Positions 8,369-16,909 of a stretch of DNA of 64,000 nt are shown piece by piece (positions within the stretch are counted from its first letter, which is position 1; each line of letters begins with the position of its first letter). A program made the translations under genes and the position numbers. The DNA is taken from NCBI GenBank assembly GCA_022819855.1, contig JAJEGN010000004.1:1-64000 (forward strand), written 5' to 3'. The notes beneath the pieces were generated by a model, which saw only the letters and a program-made list of their open reading frames with translations, was not told the DNA's origin and searched no databases. The DNA comes from Gammaproteobacteria bacterium (lineage in GTDB: Bacteria > Pseudomonadota > Gammaproteobacteria > Steroidobacterales > Rariloculaceae).

Positions 8369-9628
8369 TCAGGATTCCAACTCGTAGAACAGCCCCTCGT
8401 GCACGAACGCGCGGCCCAGGCGTTCGCATTCGCGTGCGCTGACGCCGGCGCGGCGCAGAGCCGGGCGCCAATTGCTGCGGACGGTTTCGACGATGGCGTC
8501 GAAAGCCTGGGTCGCTTCGTCACGTGTCAGCATGAACCGGCCATGGCCCGAGATCAGGTTGTTCCGGTTGGCACGGCGCCCGCTCAGCCCGCAAACGAGC
8601 GCAAGGTCTCGCTCCTGAGCGACGACCGCAAAAGGGGTCAGGTCGTAGGCCGGACTCAGTCGCCAGCCGGCCTCGCGTGCGAGGACCGCGTGATTGCGCG
8701 GATGATCGTCGAGATTCGAGATCGCCGCGTTGAATACCATGCGGCGATAGAGCTCGCGCAGATCCTGCTGCGGGCTCGTGCTGACGCGGCGCACTTCGTC
8801 GGCCAGCAACAGATACGACCAGTCCCTGCGCGCCGTCGGGTCATCATCCGTGCGCAGCAGCGTGACGGCGCTGATCATGCGGTGACGGTGATATCCATCC
8901 TCCGCGCGCTCACGATCGAAGCGCCGCACCAGCAGTACGTCGCGGCCCGCCACTGTGGTCAGGCGGCTGGCCGCCGCATCCAGGCCGCACAGGCTCGCCA
9001 GCTTCAACAGGCCATGCTCGGTGCGTGGCTGATTGTAGCTGTCGTCAGTGCGCGCGAACTTGGCGATCCACAGCGCATCGTCATCTTCGACGACGACTTT
9101 CGGTCGTGCCCCGCCCATCGATGTACCGCCGAGCAGCAGCAAGTCTTCGGCCTGTTCGGCAGCGCTTCCGGCGGCCTCCGGCTCATCGTTGATGATCGCG
9201 TCGGCGGCTTGCTGCAGGCGTTCGAGATCGCGCGTGCGGTTAAACCGGTTTGCAGGGAAGTACGGCTCCGTGTCGAGCCCGAACCCGAGTGCGCCGGCGC
9301 GGTCATCGGGTGCGCGCAGCAGGCGATCGAACTCGGAAATCTCGCCGCCCGATCGGCGCTCGATCACCCGGCGGCCCCATGCGTCTGGCATTGCGTCCCT
9401 GATCGCGCCAAAGAACCCGCCCATCCCTGCGGTCTCGAACGTGCCCGGTTGCAGCCGAAGCTTGAGCGGGTCGAGTTCGACTGCGGCTGGTCGCTCGCGG
9501 TAGCTGCGTCCGTAGATGAACTCTCCGACAGGCGCGCCCCCACGCGATTCGCGTAGCGCGAAGCGCCCGGCGGTAACGAATGCGGTCTCGCCGGGAAGCA
9601 CGATGTAGACGTAGCACTCAGAAGTCAT
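8369..9628 (-). CDS. hipA: HipA-type serine/threonine kinase toxin
   Basis: The 419-residue protein carries the HipA N-terminal subdomain and kinase core. Visible motifs are GGTSMGGARPKVVV (the P-loop/activation region, around residues 165-180), WIAKF (ATP-binding Lys), NAAISNLDDHPRNHA (catalytic loop with Asp and Asn, about 303-315) and SPAYDLTP (metal-binding Asp). HipA kinases phosphorylate targets such as glutamyl-tRNA synthetase and induce dormancy. Its start overlaps the hipB stop by 11 bases, so the two are co-translated. It is full length and looks intact. Confidence 0.9.
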   Translation of the reverse strand: MTSECYVYIVLPGETAFVTAGRFALRESRGGAPVGEFIYGRSYRERPAAVELDPLKLRLQPGTFETAGMGGFFGAIRDAMPDAWGRRVIERRSGGEISEFDRLLRAPDDRAGALGFGLDTEPYFPANRFNRTRDLERLQQAADAIINDEPEAAGSAAEQAEDLLLLGGTSMGGARPKVVVEDDDALWIAKFARTDDSYNQPRTEHGLLKLASLCGLDAAASRLTTVAGRDVLLVRRFDRERAEDGYHRHRMISAVTLLRTDDDPTARRDWSYLLLADEVRRVSTSPQQDLRELYRRMVFNAAISNLDDHPRNHAVLAREAGWRLSPAYDLTPFAVVAQERDLALVCGLSGRRANRNNLISGHGRFMLTRDEATQAFDAIVETVRSNWRPALRRAGVSARECERLGRAFVHEGLFYELES

Positions 9629-9959
9629 CGTCGTATGCCCTGCGCTTGGGGGCCGTTCCGGGGCGCCGGGCGGACTCGAGGGTCTTGCCCTCCAGATCGC
9701 GGTCGGGGTCGGCGAGCTCGTCCATCTGACGCAGCAGGCCGAGAGCCCACAGCGCCCCGATGTAGGCGGCGATGGCGGTTGTGGGCTTGCCCCGCTCGAT
9801 ATCGCTCATCACGTAACGGGATATGCCGATTTTTTCGGCAAGCTCGGCGCAGGAAAGCTTGCGGCGCAGCCGGGCTGTACGGATATTGTTTCCGAGCCTT
9901 GCGAGGGCTTGAGCGACGCCGTAGGGCGGGGATTGCGATATCTTGCTGACGCGTGGCAT
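9618..9959 (-). CDS. hipB: HipB-type HTH antitoxin/repressor
   Basis: The 113-residue protein contains an XRE helix-turn-helix (LGNNIRTARLRRKLSCAELA, then ISRYVMSDIERGKPTT, residues about 22-62) and a charged C-terminus. HipB binds HipA and represses the operon. It is the first gene of the pair. Just upstream is an AT-rich stretch with a palindrome that fits an autoregulatory operator. No clear ribosome-binding site precedes the ATG. Confidence 0.88.
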   Translation of the reverse strand: MPRVSKISQSPPYGVAQALARLGNNIRTARLRRKLSCAELAEKIGISRYVMSDIERGKPTTAIAAYIGALWALGLLRQMDELADPDRDLEGKTLESARRPGTAPKRRAYDDDF

Positions 9960-9960
9960 G

Positions 9961-10010
9961 TTGACTTAAATAATCATTAAAATGATAAATGACAATTAAA
10001 AGCAACATAT
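9961..10010 (-). promoter_or_regulatory. AT-rich hipBA promoter/operator
   Basis: About 50 bases of strongly AT-rich DNA stand out from the GC-rich surroundings. They contain the inverted repeat ATCATT-AA-AATGAT (9973-9986). On the minus strand a TTGCTT with an 18-base spacer to TTTAAT is a plausible promoter, with the palindrome over its -10 element, as expected for HipB autorepression. Confidence 0.55.
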
Positions 10011-10032
10011 TGTGAGTTCTGTGCCCTGTCAA

Positions 10033-10072
10033 GACCTACGGCATCATGCTCAACGCCCGCGGGCGGTTCTGA
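10033..10072 (+). repeat. Exact 40-bp direct repeat, right copy
   Basis: This is an identical copy of 8266-8305 on the distal side of hipBA. It is a stranded piece of the autotransporter 3' end including its stop codon and serves no gene here. It suggests that a 1767-bp segment carrying hipBA was inserted at, or duplicated with, the end of the autotransporter gene. Confidence 0.95.
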
Positions 10073-10212
10073 CTTTGCTACCGAGGATTCAACGCCGTGC
10101 GTGCGAGGCATGGCGTTTCCCGGTTGGCCAAGGGGTCCGCGCTTGGGCAGAATCCGGTTCGCAGCCGCCTTTCCTCACGCGCGGCCGTCGTGTAGTCCGA
10201 AGGAGGCTCGCT

Positions 10213-12939
10213 GTGCGGATACGAAAACTCTCTCGCGTTGCCGTGCTGTCGATGGTGTGTGGCCTCGCGATCCCTGCGGGCGCGCAGGTGGTGCCGATCG
10301 AGCCGACGATCGTCGACGAGCGGCCCGTTGTGATGACCCCCTTCGGCGCTCGGGAGTTCGTCGGGTCTTCGATGGCGGGCGAAGTGGCCATCCGTGTATC
10401 GACGAACGACGGCCTGCGCACCTACCGGGCCTGGTACCAGGGCCGCATCTACACGGCCCATGAGGACGCTTCAAGGCCATCGGCACGTCTCGCGTTCGAT
10501 CCGGCGGCACGCCGCTTTCAGCGCATATCGTCGACCGTCAGGGTCGAAATGCGCGATTCGGACAGCATCGACGCACTCGTGCGGGACCACGGCGCGCTCT
10601 ACGGCAAGGCCTATCCCGAACTCGGGTTCGGGCTGATCAGGCTCGGTCCGGGTGCGGACCCTGCGCGTGTCGTTGAGTTATTGGACGCGGACGCGCGCGT
10701 GCGTGACGCCCATCTTCATTTCGAACGCGAGCCGATGCGGCCGATGATCGCGCCGATCCTGGACATTCGTCGCGGACCATCGCCTGCCGACAAGACGGAT
10801 CCGCTCGAATCGAAGGTCTTCATCCTCACTGACATCGACATCGAGGACGACGAGTTTGCGCTCGACGTCAGAGTGGCAAATTTCGGTGCGGGCAGTTCGG
10901 AAGAGGCCACGTTTGTGGCGGAGTTGGTCGGCTACGTTCCGGACGAATCCACGATGGACGAAGACGACTTGACCACGTCCGTGATCGAGGCGAAGCGGTG
11001 GGAATTCCCTGCCCTTGATGGCAAGGGTGTGTTCGTGAGATTCACCGTTTCGTTCGAGACCAGCGAACTGAATGCGGGCGAAACCTATTACGTTGTGCTC
11101 CGCCTCCTGGAGGGAACCGAAGACCTGGATGATGCCGAGGTGTTGGCGCGAAACTTCAGCGGCTTCACGCTGGACGGCCTGAACCGCGTGCAGCATGTCT
11201 GCATCGAGCCGGGAAGGGGATCGGCTGCCGGCTCGTCGGACCCGCTGTTCGCGCAGCAATGGTATATCGACAACACCGGTCAAACGGGCTATGCGGAGAG
11301 TGGCGGCGTGAGCGGCGAGGACCTGCAGATGGGCGATGTCCTGACGGACGGCCCGACCGGCGACGGCGTGCGGGTGGCCGTGGTCGATTCCGGCCTCGAG
11401 ATTTGTCATCCGGAGCTGCGCGGAAACATCGAGGCGGGCGCCTCCTACAATTTCAATGCAATCGAGTCGTCGAGTGCACAGCGGGCGCCGGAGGCCTTTC
11501 GATTCGAGTCGACCGATCCGTTCAACTTCGATTCCGTGGGTGACCACGGCACGGGCGTCGCCGGCATCATCGCGGCGGATGCCGACAATGGCATCGGATT
11601 GCGGGGAGTCGCACCGGATGTCCTGCTGCGAGGCTATAACTACCTGAACGCCGTTGACTTTCTGACGGCGTTTGTAGACTCGCTCGGCGCGAGCAGTTTC
11701 CGGCCGAATTCCAGTGATGTCGACATCTTCAACATGAGCTGGGGAGGCATCGGGTACAGGCCGAACCATCCCGACCCGATCACCGAGCAGGTGTTTGCGC
11801 ATGGAACTCGAACGCTGCGATCCGGACTTGGCGCCATTTTTGTCAAGGCGGGCGGCAATAGCTTCAACAGATGCTTGTCGCTCGAACGACCAGTCAACAC
11901 CGATATCGGCTGCATATCCTCCAACTCGGGCCACATCAACAACCTTCCCCACGTGATCGTCGTCGGCGCCTTCAATGCGGATGGCAAGAAATCGAGTTAC
12001 TCGAGTGCCGGTCCGAACCTGTGGGTCAGCGCGCCCGGCGGCGAGTACGGGTTCAGCGCGCCGGCGTTGATATCCGTGGATCAGATGGGCTTCGAGCGCG
12101 GCTATCCCCTGGTTTACGAAACCGTGTTCGGGATCGACATTCCGCTGAGCAGCGAACCGTCGGTTAATCCGCATGGCGACTACACGGCCCTCATTAACGG
12201 GACTTCGGCCGCCGTACCCAACGTGAGCGGCGCCGTCGCACTCCTTCTGGAAGAGGCGCCCGGTCTGACCTGGCGCGATGTCAAATACGTCCTTGCGAAG
12301 ACAGCCCGCAGGATCGACGCTGACGTCCAATCGGTCGCCAGGGAATTTGGCACCACTTCGCGCATGCTGTTACCGGCCTGGACCGAAAACGCCGCAGGCT
12401 ACAGCTACCACGACTGGTACGGCTTCGGCGCGGTGGACATCGATGCCGCAGTGGCGTTCCTTGCCGACTACACGCCTGATTCGTTGGGTGAATTCAGTCA
12501 ATCCGGATGGTTCGAGAAGAATGAGTCGCTCTCGATCCCGGACAATGACGGCGGGGGTGCGACACAATCGCTGACGGTCAGCGGTTTGGCTGAAGACGCC
12601 AACATCGAAGCCGTGGTCCTGGAGATCGATGTCAGCCACGACTTTCCGAACGATCTTGGCATCCAACTCGTTTCGCCGAACGGCACGCGGGCGGTCATCA
12701 ACCAGGTGTTCAACGAGACGCTCGCACTGGAAAACGGCGACGATCCCGTCCAGTTCAAGTGGCGCATCCTCGCCAACGCCTTTTTCGGGGAAACGCCGAA
12801 CGGCGACTGGCAGATCGACGTGTTCGACGGGGCGATTTCCGACACGGGCTCGCTCGAGGCCTGGCGCCTGCAGTTCTACTACGGTACGCACCCCTCGGAT
12901 GAGGACGATACCGGGGCGGTGTCCACGCCTTCGAGCTGA
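10213..12939 (+). CDS. Secreted subtilisin-like (S8, kexin-type) protease with P domain
   Basis: The 908-residue precursor begins with a Sec signal (LSRVAVLSMVCGLAIPAGAQ). GTG 10213 is chosen because AGGAGG precedes it. An N-terminal propeptide-like region of about 340 residues follows. The catalytic triad is visible: Asp392 in VAVVDSG, His445 in GDHGTGVAGI and Ser665 in NGTSAAVPNVSG. Residues about 775-905 form a proprotein-convertase P domain (DLGIQLVSPNGT, GDWQIDVFD, GSLEAWRLQFYYG). It should be an exported serine endopeptidase. A remnant of the autotransporter end lies in its leader. It converges with the cytochrome gene. Confidence 0.9.
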   Translation: MRIRKLSRVAVLSMVCGLAIPAGAQVVPIEPTIVDERPVVMTPFGAREFVGSSMAGEVAIRVSTNDGLRTYRAWYQGRIYTAHEDASRPSARLAFDPAARRFQRISSTVRVEMRDSDSIDALVRDHGALYGKAYPELGFGLIRLGPGADPARVVELLDADARVRDAHLHFEREPMRPMIAPILDIRRGPSPADKTDPLESKVFILTDIDIEDDEFALDVRVANFGAGSSEEATFVAELVGYVPDESTMDEDDLTTSVIEAKRWEFPALDGKGVFVRFTVSFETSELNAGETYYVVLRLLEGTEDLDDAEVLARNFSGFTLDGLNRVQHVCIEPGRGSAAGSSDPLFAQQWYIDNTGQTGYAESGGVSGEDLQMGDVLTDGPTGDGVRVAVVDSGLEICHPELRGNIEAGASYNFNAIESSSAQRAPEAFRFESTDPFNFDSVGDHGTGVAGIIAADADNGIGLRGVAPDVLLRGYNYLNAVDFLTAFVDSLGASSFRPNSSDVDIFNMSWGGIGYRPNHPDPITEQVFAHGTRTLRSGLGAIFVKAGGNSFNRCLSLERPVNTDIGCISSNSGHINNLPHVIVVGAFNADGKKSSYSSAGPNLWVSAPGGEYGFSAPALISVDQMGFERGYPLVYETVFGIDIPLSSEPSVNPHGDYTALINGTSAAVPNVSGAVALLLEEAPGLTWRDVKYVLAKTARRIDADVQSVAREFGTTSRMLLPAWTENAAGYSYHDWYGFGAVDIDAAVAFLADYTPDSLGEFSQSGWFEKNESLSIPDNDGGGATQSLTVSGLAEDANIEAVVLEIDVSHDFPNDLGIQLVSPNGTRAVINQVFNETLALENGDDPVQFKWRILANAFFGETPNGDWQIDVFDGAISDTGSLEAWRLQFYYGTHPSDEDDTGAVSTPSS

Positions 12940-12987
12940 CGGCGTGGCGGGATGTATGCTGCCTTCCTCCGGTGGTCTCTCGCGCGG

Positions 12988-14079
12988 CTACTGCGACTCG
13001 CCGGTTGACGGTGGGGGAGGCGTGAGCGCGGCCAGATAGGCCACGATATTGGTCATGTCCTCGACGGTGAGGTCGGCGAGCACCGCGTCCATGAGTTCGA
13101 CGCCGAGGCCGTTGCGCGTGCCGACCTTCATGTCGTAGAGCTGGCGCATCATGTAGCTCGGCGAGCGCCCGGCGATGCCCGGCATGTTGGCGAGCCCCAT
13201 GAGATCGGGCCCGTGGCAGATCGCGCACTGGATCGTCCTGCCCGCTCCTGTCGTGACGAGTTCCTCGCCTCTCGCGAGGCTGCCGACGGGCACGTACGCG
13301 ATCCAGGTCGAGCGCGGATTTCTGAGGTAATTGGCCTGAAACTCGTCAACCGGCGTCTCGACGATCCGCCCGTCGAGCGGTTCGGTCGGTTCCTCGCCGA
13401 CCGTGATGTACATATTGCCCTCTTCGAGGTGCATTTCCGGGATCAGGTCGGCCTCGATCACCTGTATCCAGGGCGTCCACGGCATCGCGGCGAAGTATTC
13501 GGCCGCTTCGCGCATTTCCTCCTCGCTCATCGCCGCCGCGAGGTAGGTCATCGTCGGCGAGTTCGGCTTCCTCGGGTCGGCGCTGAATCGCTGCCCGGTC
13601 GCCATGTCCTGCAACTGCCGGATCGTGTACTCGACCGGCTGCCCGGCCGGCGGCGCGTTCTCCGGCCGCCCCTTGCCGTTCGGCAGGTGGCAGGAGGCGC
13701 AGCCCCAGCCGCGAACGGAGATGAGGCTCTCCGGGCCGCGCCGCATGATGTCGGGCATGGGCGGGTGATCGCCGGGGAACCAGTCGATGACGTCGTGGGC
13801 GTCGCGGATGTCGATGCGCGTGTAGATCGCGTCGCTGCCCTCGACGGTTCGCGGCGTGGCCACGTCCTCCGGGTCGTCGCCCTCGCGCAGATCACGGCTC
13901 GGCCAGGGTTGCACGACCGGCCCGTCGCCCGGCTGAGGCTGCGTGCTCCATGCGTAAGCCCAAAGCGGCAGCGGCTCGAACGGCTCCGGAGCTTGCGCAT
14001 GCGCCTGGGTCAGGACCAGGTGCGCCCCGAGCACGACGCCGAGACCACCGGGAATTCCGCCCAAAAAACGCTGTTGCAC
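12988..14079 (-). CDS. Periplasmic dihaem c-type cytochrome
   Basis: From GTG 14079 (GGGAGA upstream) the product is 363 residues with a Sec signal ending QAHA. Two haem-binding motifs are present, CASCH (about residue 127) and CAICH (about 285), each in a cytochrome c fold, with plausible distal Met ligands in their C-terminal halves. Between them lies a region unlike standard small cytochromes. It should shuttle electrons in the periplasm, possibly for a dehydrogenase encoded elsewhere; no partner enzyme is adjacent. A longer open frame reaching 14247 has no signal at its start and was not used. Confidence 0.82.
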   Translation of the reverse strand: MQQRFLGGIPGGLGVVLGAHLVLTQAHAQAPEPFEPLPLWAYAWSTQPQPGDGPVVQPWPSRDLREGDDPEDVATPRTVEGSDAIYTRIDIRDAHDVIDWFPGDHPPMPDIMRRGPESLISVRGWGCASCHLPNGKGRPENAPPAGQPVEYTIRQLQDMATGQRFSADPRKPNSPTMTYLAAAMSEEEMREAAEYFAAMPWTPWIQVIEADLIPEMHLEEGNMYITVGEEPTEPLDGRIVETPVDEFQANYLRNPRSTWIAYVPVGSLARGEELVTTGAGRTIQCAICHGPDLMGLANMPGIAGRSPSYMMRQLYDMKVGTRNGLGVELMDAVLADLTVEDMTNIVAYLAALTPPPPSTGESQ

Positions 14080-14118
14080 TCTGTCTCCCGCGCTGCGCCC
14101 GAAGAACCCAGACTCTAA

Positions 14119-14265
14119 TGCGCCATCCGCGGCACGGTCAACGAGACCGCACGCGACTTCGGGCTGATATTCGACCACCTGCTGCGCAGCGATCTCCAAT
14201 TCGGCGAGGGGCTCGGGACCGCGTCGCGTATCCCGAAAAGCGTGCACGAATTCGGCCGCAATTGA
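14119..14265 (+). pseudogene. Possible 3' remnant of an unknown gene
   Basis: The plus strand from 14119 reads about 48 codons without a start (RGTVNETARDFGLIFDHLLR, then a GEG-containing stretch) to TGA at 14263. The residue mix looks protein-like, but the piece is cut off by TAA at 14116 and has no start or ribosome-binding site. It lies between the cytochrome gene and the AbiE module and may be a gene end left by insertion. The family was not recognised. Confidence 0.3.
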
Positions 14266-14309
14266 CGTACGCGGTCACTCCCGATTTCGCGCGAGAGTCA
14301 TATCATCGC

Positions 14310-14337
14310 AATAACTTGCCATATTTGGTAGGTTATT
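14310..14337. promoter_or_regulatory. 28-bp palindrome, probable AbiEi operator
   Basis: AATAACTTGCCA and TGGTAGGTTATT face each other across TATT, with 10 of 12 positions complementary, ending 3 bases before the antitoxin start. AbiEi antitoxins are known to repress their own promoter by binding inverted repeats, and this is the obvious candidate site. Confidence 0.6.
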
Positions 14338-14340
14338 CAA

Positions 14341-14976
14341 ATGAAATTCCAAGAGTTGGTGAACATCGTCGCGGATGAACCCGTATTCGAAACGGGTTTG
14401 CTGTTGGCGGGCGACGTGGACGCGCCGGATCTGCGCCGTCAACTCTCGCGCTGGACCGCTTCCGGGCACGTATTGCAGTTGCGCCGGGGACTCTATGCGC
14501 TGGCGCCTCCCTGGCAGAAGATCGAACCACATCCCTTCCTGGTGGCGAACCGGCTCGCGCCCGGTTCCTACGTCAGCGGTCTGTCTGCGCTGGCCTTCGC
14601 GCAGGTCATCCCCGAGTACGTCGCCGAAGTCACAAGCTGCACGGGCGGTCGGCCGCGCACGTATCGTACGGCCCTTGGACGGTTTTCCTTCCGCCACGTG
14701 AAGACAGCCCTGCGCTCCGGCTATCGGCAGGTCGCGCTTGGGGGCGGTCAGGCGGCTTTTCTGGCGGAACCGGAGAAGGCGCTACTTGATCTGATCTATC
14801 TGCGCCCGGGCGCAGATGATGCGGCGTTCCTCGAGGAACTTCGGCTCAACCTTGAAGTTCTGAACCCGGACGTGCTCGATGCACTTGCCCGACAATCAGC
14901 GGTGCCCAAGTTGGTCCGCGCGGCCGGACGCATCGGCAGGCTTTCTCGAAAGACGCCGGAGTACGCAGCGCTGTGA
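14341..14976 (+). CDS. AbiEi-type antitoxin (type IV TA)
   Basis: The 211-residue protein has an N-terminal winged-helix (LLLAGDVDAPDLRRQLSRW, then GHVLQLRRGLYAL, residues about 18-60) followed by the AbiEi C-terminal domain (PGSYVSGLSALAFAQVIPE ... FLAEPEKALLDLIYL). In AbiE systems this protein represses the operon and counteracts the nucleotidyltransferase toxin without stable contact. Its stop overlaps the next start by 4 bases (GTGA). AbiE modules can also act in abortive phage defence. Confidence 0.85.
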   Translation: MKFQELVNIVADEPVFETGLLLAGDVDAPDLRRQLSRWTASGHVLQLRRGLYALAPPWQKIEPHPFLVANRLAPGSYVSGLSALAFAQVIPEYVAEVTSCTGGRPRTYRTALGRFSFRHVKTALRSGYRQVALGGGQAAFLAEPEKALLDLIYLRPGADDAAFLEELRLNLEVLNPDVLDALARQSAVPKLVRAAGRIGRLSRKTPEYAAL

Positions 14977-15773
14977 AGGATCACTTGCGACAGCTGACGA
15001 GGCAGTACGCGCCGTTACAGGCAAGGAATGTCGCTCGCGAATACCTCCAAAGTCGGATTCTGGGGGCGCTCCAGCGCGGGGGCGCCATGACGTCCATGGC
15101 GTTCCAGGGCGGTACGTGTTTGCGTTTCGTCTTTGGATTGCCCCGCTATTCGGAGGATCTGGACTTTGCGCTCGAACAAGGCCACGCTGACTTCAGCCTG
15201 CAACGCTATCTCGGGACAGTTCGGTCAGAACTCGCGGCTGAAAACTACCGTGTCGACCTGAGATTGCGCGTGCATCGAACGGTTCAAAGCGCGATGGTGC
15301 GCTTTCCGGGTGTTCTGTACGACGTCGGGCTTTCGCCTCATGCTGCGGAAGTTCTCGCCGTGCGCGTCGAGGTGGACACCCGACCGCCGTCGGGAGCCAC
15401 GATGGACGTGAGCCTGGTGCGGCGGCACGTCCCCTTGCGGCTATACCACCATGACCGTTCTTCGTTGTTGGCGGGCAAGGTCCACGCGTTGCTGCAAAGA
15501 CCCTACGCGAAGGGACGCGATTGGTTCGATCTGATCTGGTACCTGAGCGACCCGGAATGGCCCCCGATCAATCTGGACCTGTTGAATGCCGCGCTCGAAC
15601 AGACCGGCTGGGCGCATGCGCCACTTGGACCCGAGACGTGGCGGCGCGCCGTCAAACGACGAGTCGAGGAGCTTGACTGGGGCCGTTTGATCGAAGACGT
15701 GCATCCGTTCCTGGAACAGCAGCACGATGTCGACCTGATCAGCAAGGACAACGCGATTCGGTTGCTCGGGTGA
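14973..15773 (+). CDS. AbiEii-type nucleotidyltransferase toxin
   Basis: The 266-residue protein shows the AbiEii/DUF1814 nucleotidyltransferase signature FQGGTCLRFVFGLPRYSED-LDF (residues about 45-66), with the GG and the acidic residues that bind nucleotide and metal, and a later KVHALLQRPYAKGRDWFDL motif. Family members transfer nucleotides to tRNA or other RNA and arrest growth. GTG 14973 overlaps the antitoxin stop, indicating translational coupling. The gene appears complete. Confidence 0.87.
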   Translation: MKDHLRQLTRQYAPLQARNVAREYLQSRILGALQRGGAMTSMAFQGGTCLRFVFGLPRYSEDLDFALEQGHADFSLQRYLGTVRSELAAENYRVDLRLRVHRTVQSAMVRFPGVLYDVGLSPHAAEVLAVRVEVDTRPPSGATMDVSLVRRHVPLRLYHHDRSSLLAGKVHALLQRPYAKGRDWFDLIWYLSDPEWPPINLDLLNAALEQTGWAHAPLGPETWRRAVKRRVEELDWGRLIEDVHPFLEQQHDVDLISKDNAIRLLG

Positions 15774-15923
15774 CAGCACAGGATCTCGTCGCGCTTGCGT
15801 TAGCCATCCCAGGTCACGCCTGAATCAGGGAAAGAGCGCGAGATCCGTCACTGTTCCTTCTCGACCACGCTGCCGATTCTATAATCGCGCCCCAGTCCCC
15901 GAATCGTTCAAGGAACTGTACAC

Positions 15924-16805
15924 ATGGCGGAGAGAGTTGCGTTTATCGGGCTTGGAGTGATGGGTTTTCCGATGGCCGGCTGGCTCAGCGGCGCGGGGCA
16001 CGCGGTCACCGTCCACAACCGCACGCGCGAGAAGGCCGAGGCCTGCGCCGGGCGCTACGGGGGGCGGGTCGCGGGCTCGCTTGCCGAAGCCGCGGCGGGC
16101 GCCGATATCGTCTTCACCTGCGTCGGCGACGACCCGGATGTGCGGGAGGTCGTGCTCGGCGCGGGCGGCGTGCTTGAGGCGATGCGGCCGGGCACGGTGT
16201 TTGTCGATCACACGACGGCGTCGGCGGACCTCGCGCGGGAGATTGCCGAGGCTGGCCGGCAACGCGGCATCGCCTGCCTCGATGCCCCGGTTTCGGGGGG
16301 GCAGGCCGGGGCCGAGCAAGGGACGCTGACGGTCATGGTCGGCGGCGAGCAGGACGCCTTCGACCGTGCCGCGCCCGTCATCGACGCGTACTCGAAGAGC
16401 GTTCGCCTGCTCGGTCCGGCGGGCGCGGGACAGTTGACGAAGATGGTCAACCAGATCGCGATCGCGGGCGTCGTGCAGGGCCTTGCCGAGGCGCTCAATT
16501 TCGCCGTCAGGGCAGGGCTCGATCCGGCGGCCGTGATCGACACGATCTCGAAGGGCGCCGCGCAGTCCTGGCAGATGGAGAACCGCTGGGAGACGATGGT
16601 CGCGGACGAGTTCGAGTTCGGCTTCGCGGTGGAATGGATGCGCAAGGACCTGCGCATCTGCCTCCAGGAAGCGCGCGGCAACGGCGCGGAGCTGCCGGTC
16701 GCGGCGCTCGTCGATCAGTTCTATGCCGATGTCGAGGGCATGGGCGGTTCGCGCTGGGATACCTCGAGCCTGATCGCGCGTCTGAACCGCCGCGACAGGG
16801 GCTGA
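15924..16805 (+). CDS. NAD(P)-dependent beta-hydroxyacid dehydrogenase
   Basis: The 293-residue protein has the Rossmann motif FIGLGVMGFPMAGWL at its N-terminus, the substrate loop DAPVSGGQAGAEQGTL (about 118-135) and the catalytic Lys near residue 173 in LTKMVNQ. This matches the 3-hydroxyisobutyrate dehydrogenase / tartronate semialdehyde reductase family. It should oxidise or reduce a small beta-hydroxyacid in the cytoplasm. The exact substrate cannot be read from sequence. It stands alone, with AAGGAACT as a weak ribosome-binding site, and converges with the ankyrin gene. Confidence 0.88.
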   Translation: MAERVAFIGLGVMGFPMAGWLSGAGHAVTVHNRTREKAEACAGRYGGRVAGSLAEAAAGADIVFTCVGDDPDVREVVLGAGGVLEAMRPGTVFVDHTTASADLAREIAEAGRQRGIACLDAPVSGGQAGAEQGTLTVMVGGEQDAFDRAAPVIDAYSKSVRLLGPAGAGQLTKMVNQIAIAGVVQGLAEALNFAVRAGLDPAAVIDTISKGAAQSWQMENRWETMVADEFEFGFAVEWMRKDLRICLQEARGNGAELPVAALVDQFYADVEGMGGSRWDTSSLIARLNRRDRG

Positions 16806-16818
16806 GTTCGGCGCGATA

Positions 16819-16833
16819 GCGACCGCCGGTCGC
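16819..16833. terminator. Possible bidirectional hairpin between convergent genes
   Basis: GCGACC-GCC-GGTCGC forms a perfect 6-bp stem just after the dehydrogenase stop, between two convergent genes. It has no T-tract, so intrinsic termination is uncertain. Confidence 0.3.
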
Positions 16834-16909
16834 GACGCGGCGCGCTGCGGTCTGCTTCGAGCATACGCGTTTCGTCGTCAGCGACCTCGGCGCCTGGCGG
16901 CCGAATCGC

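Noticed and set aside
10012..10212. Upstream extension of the S8 protease frame
   Set aside because: It runs through the copied 40-bp autotransporter end and has no signal. GTG 10213 with AGGAGG and a clean Sec signal is better.
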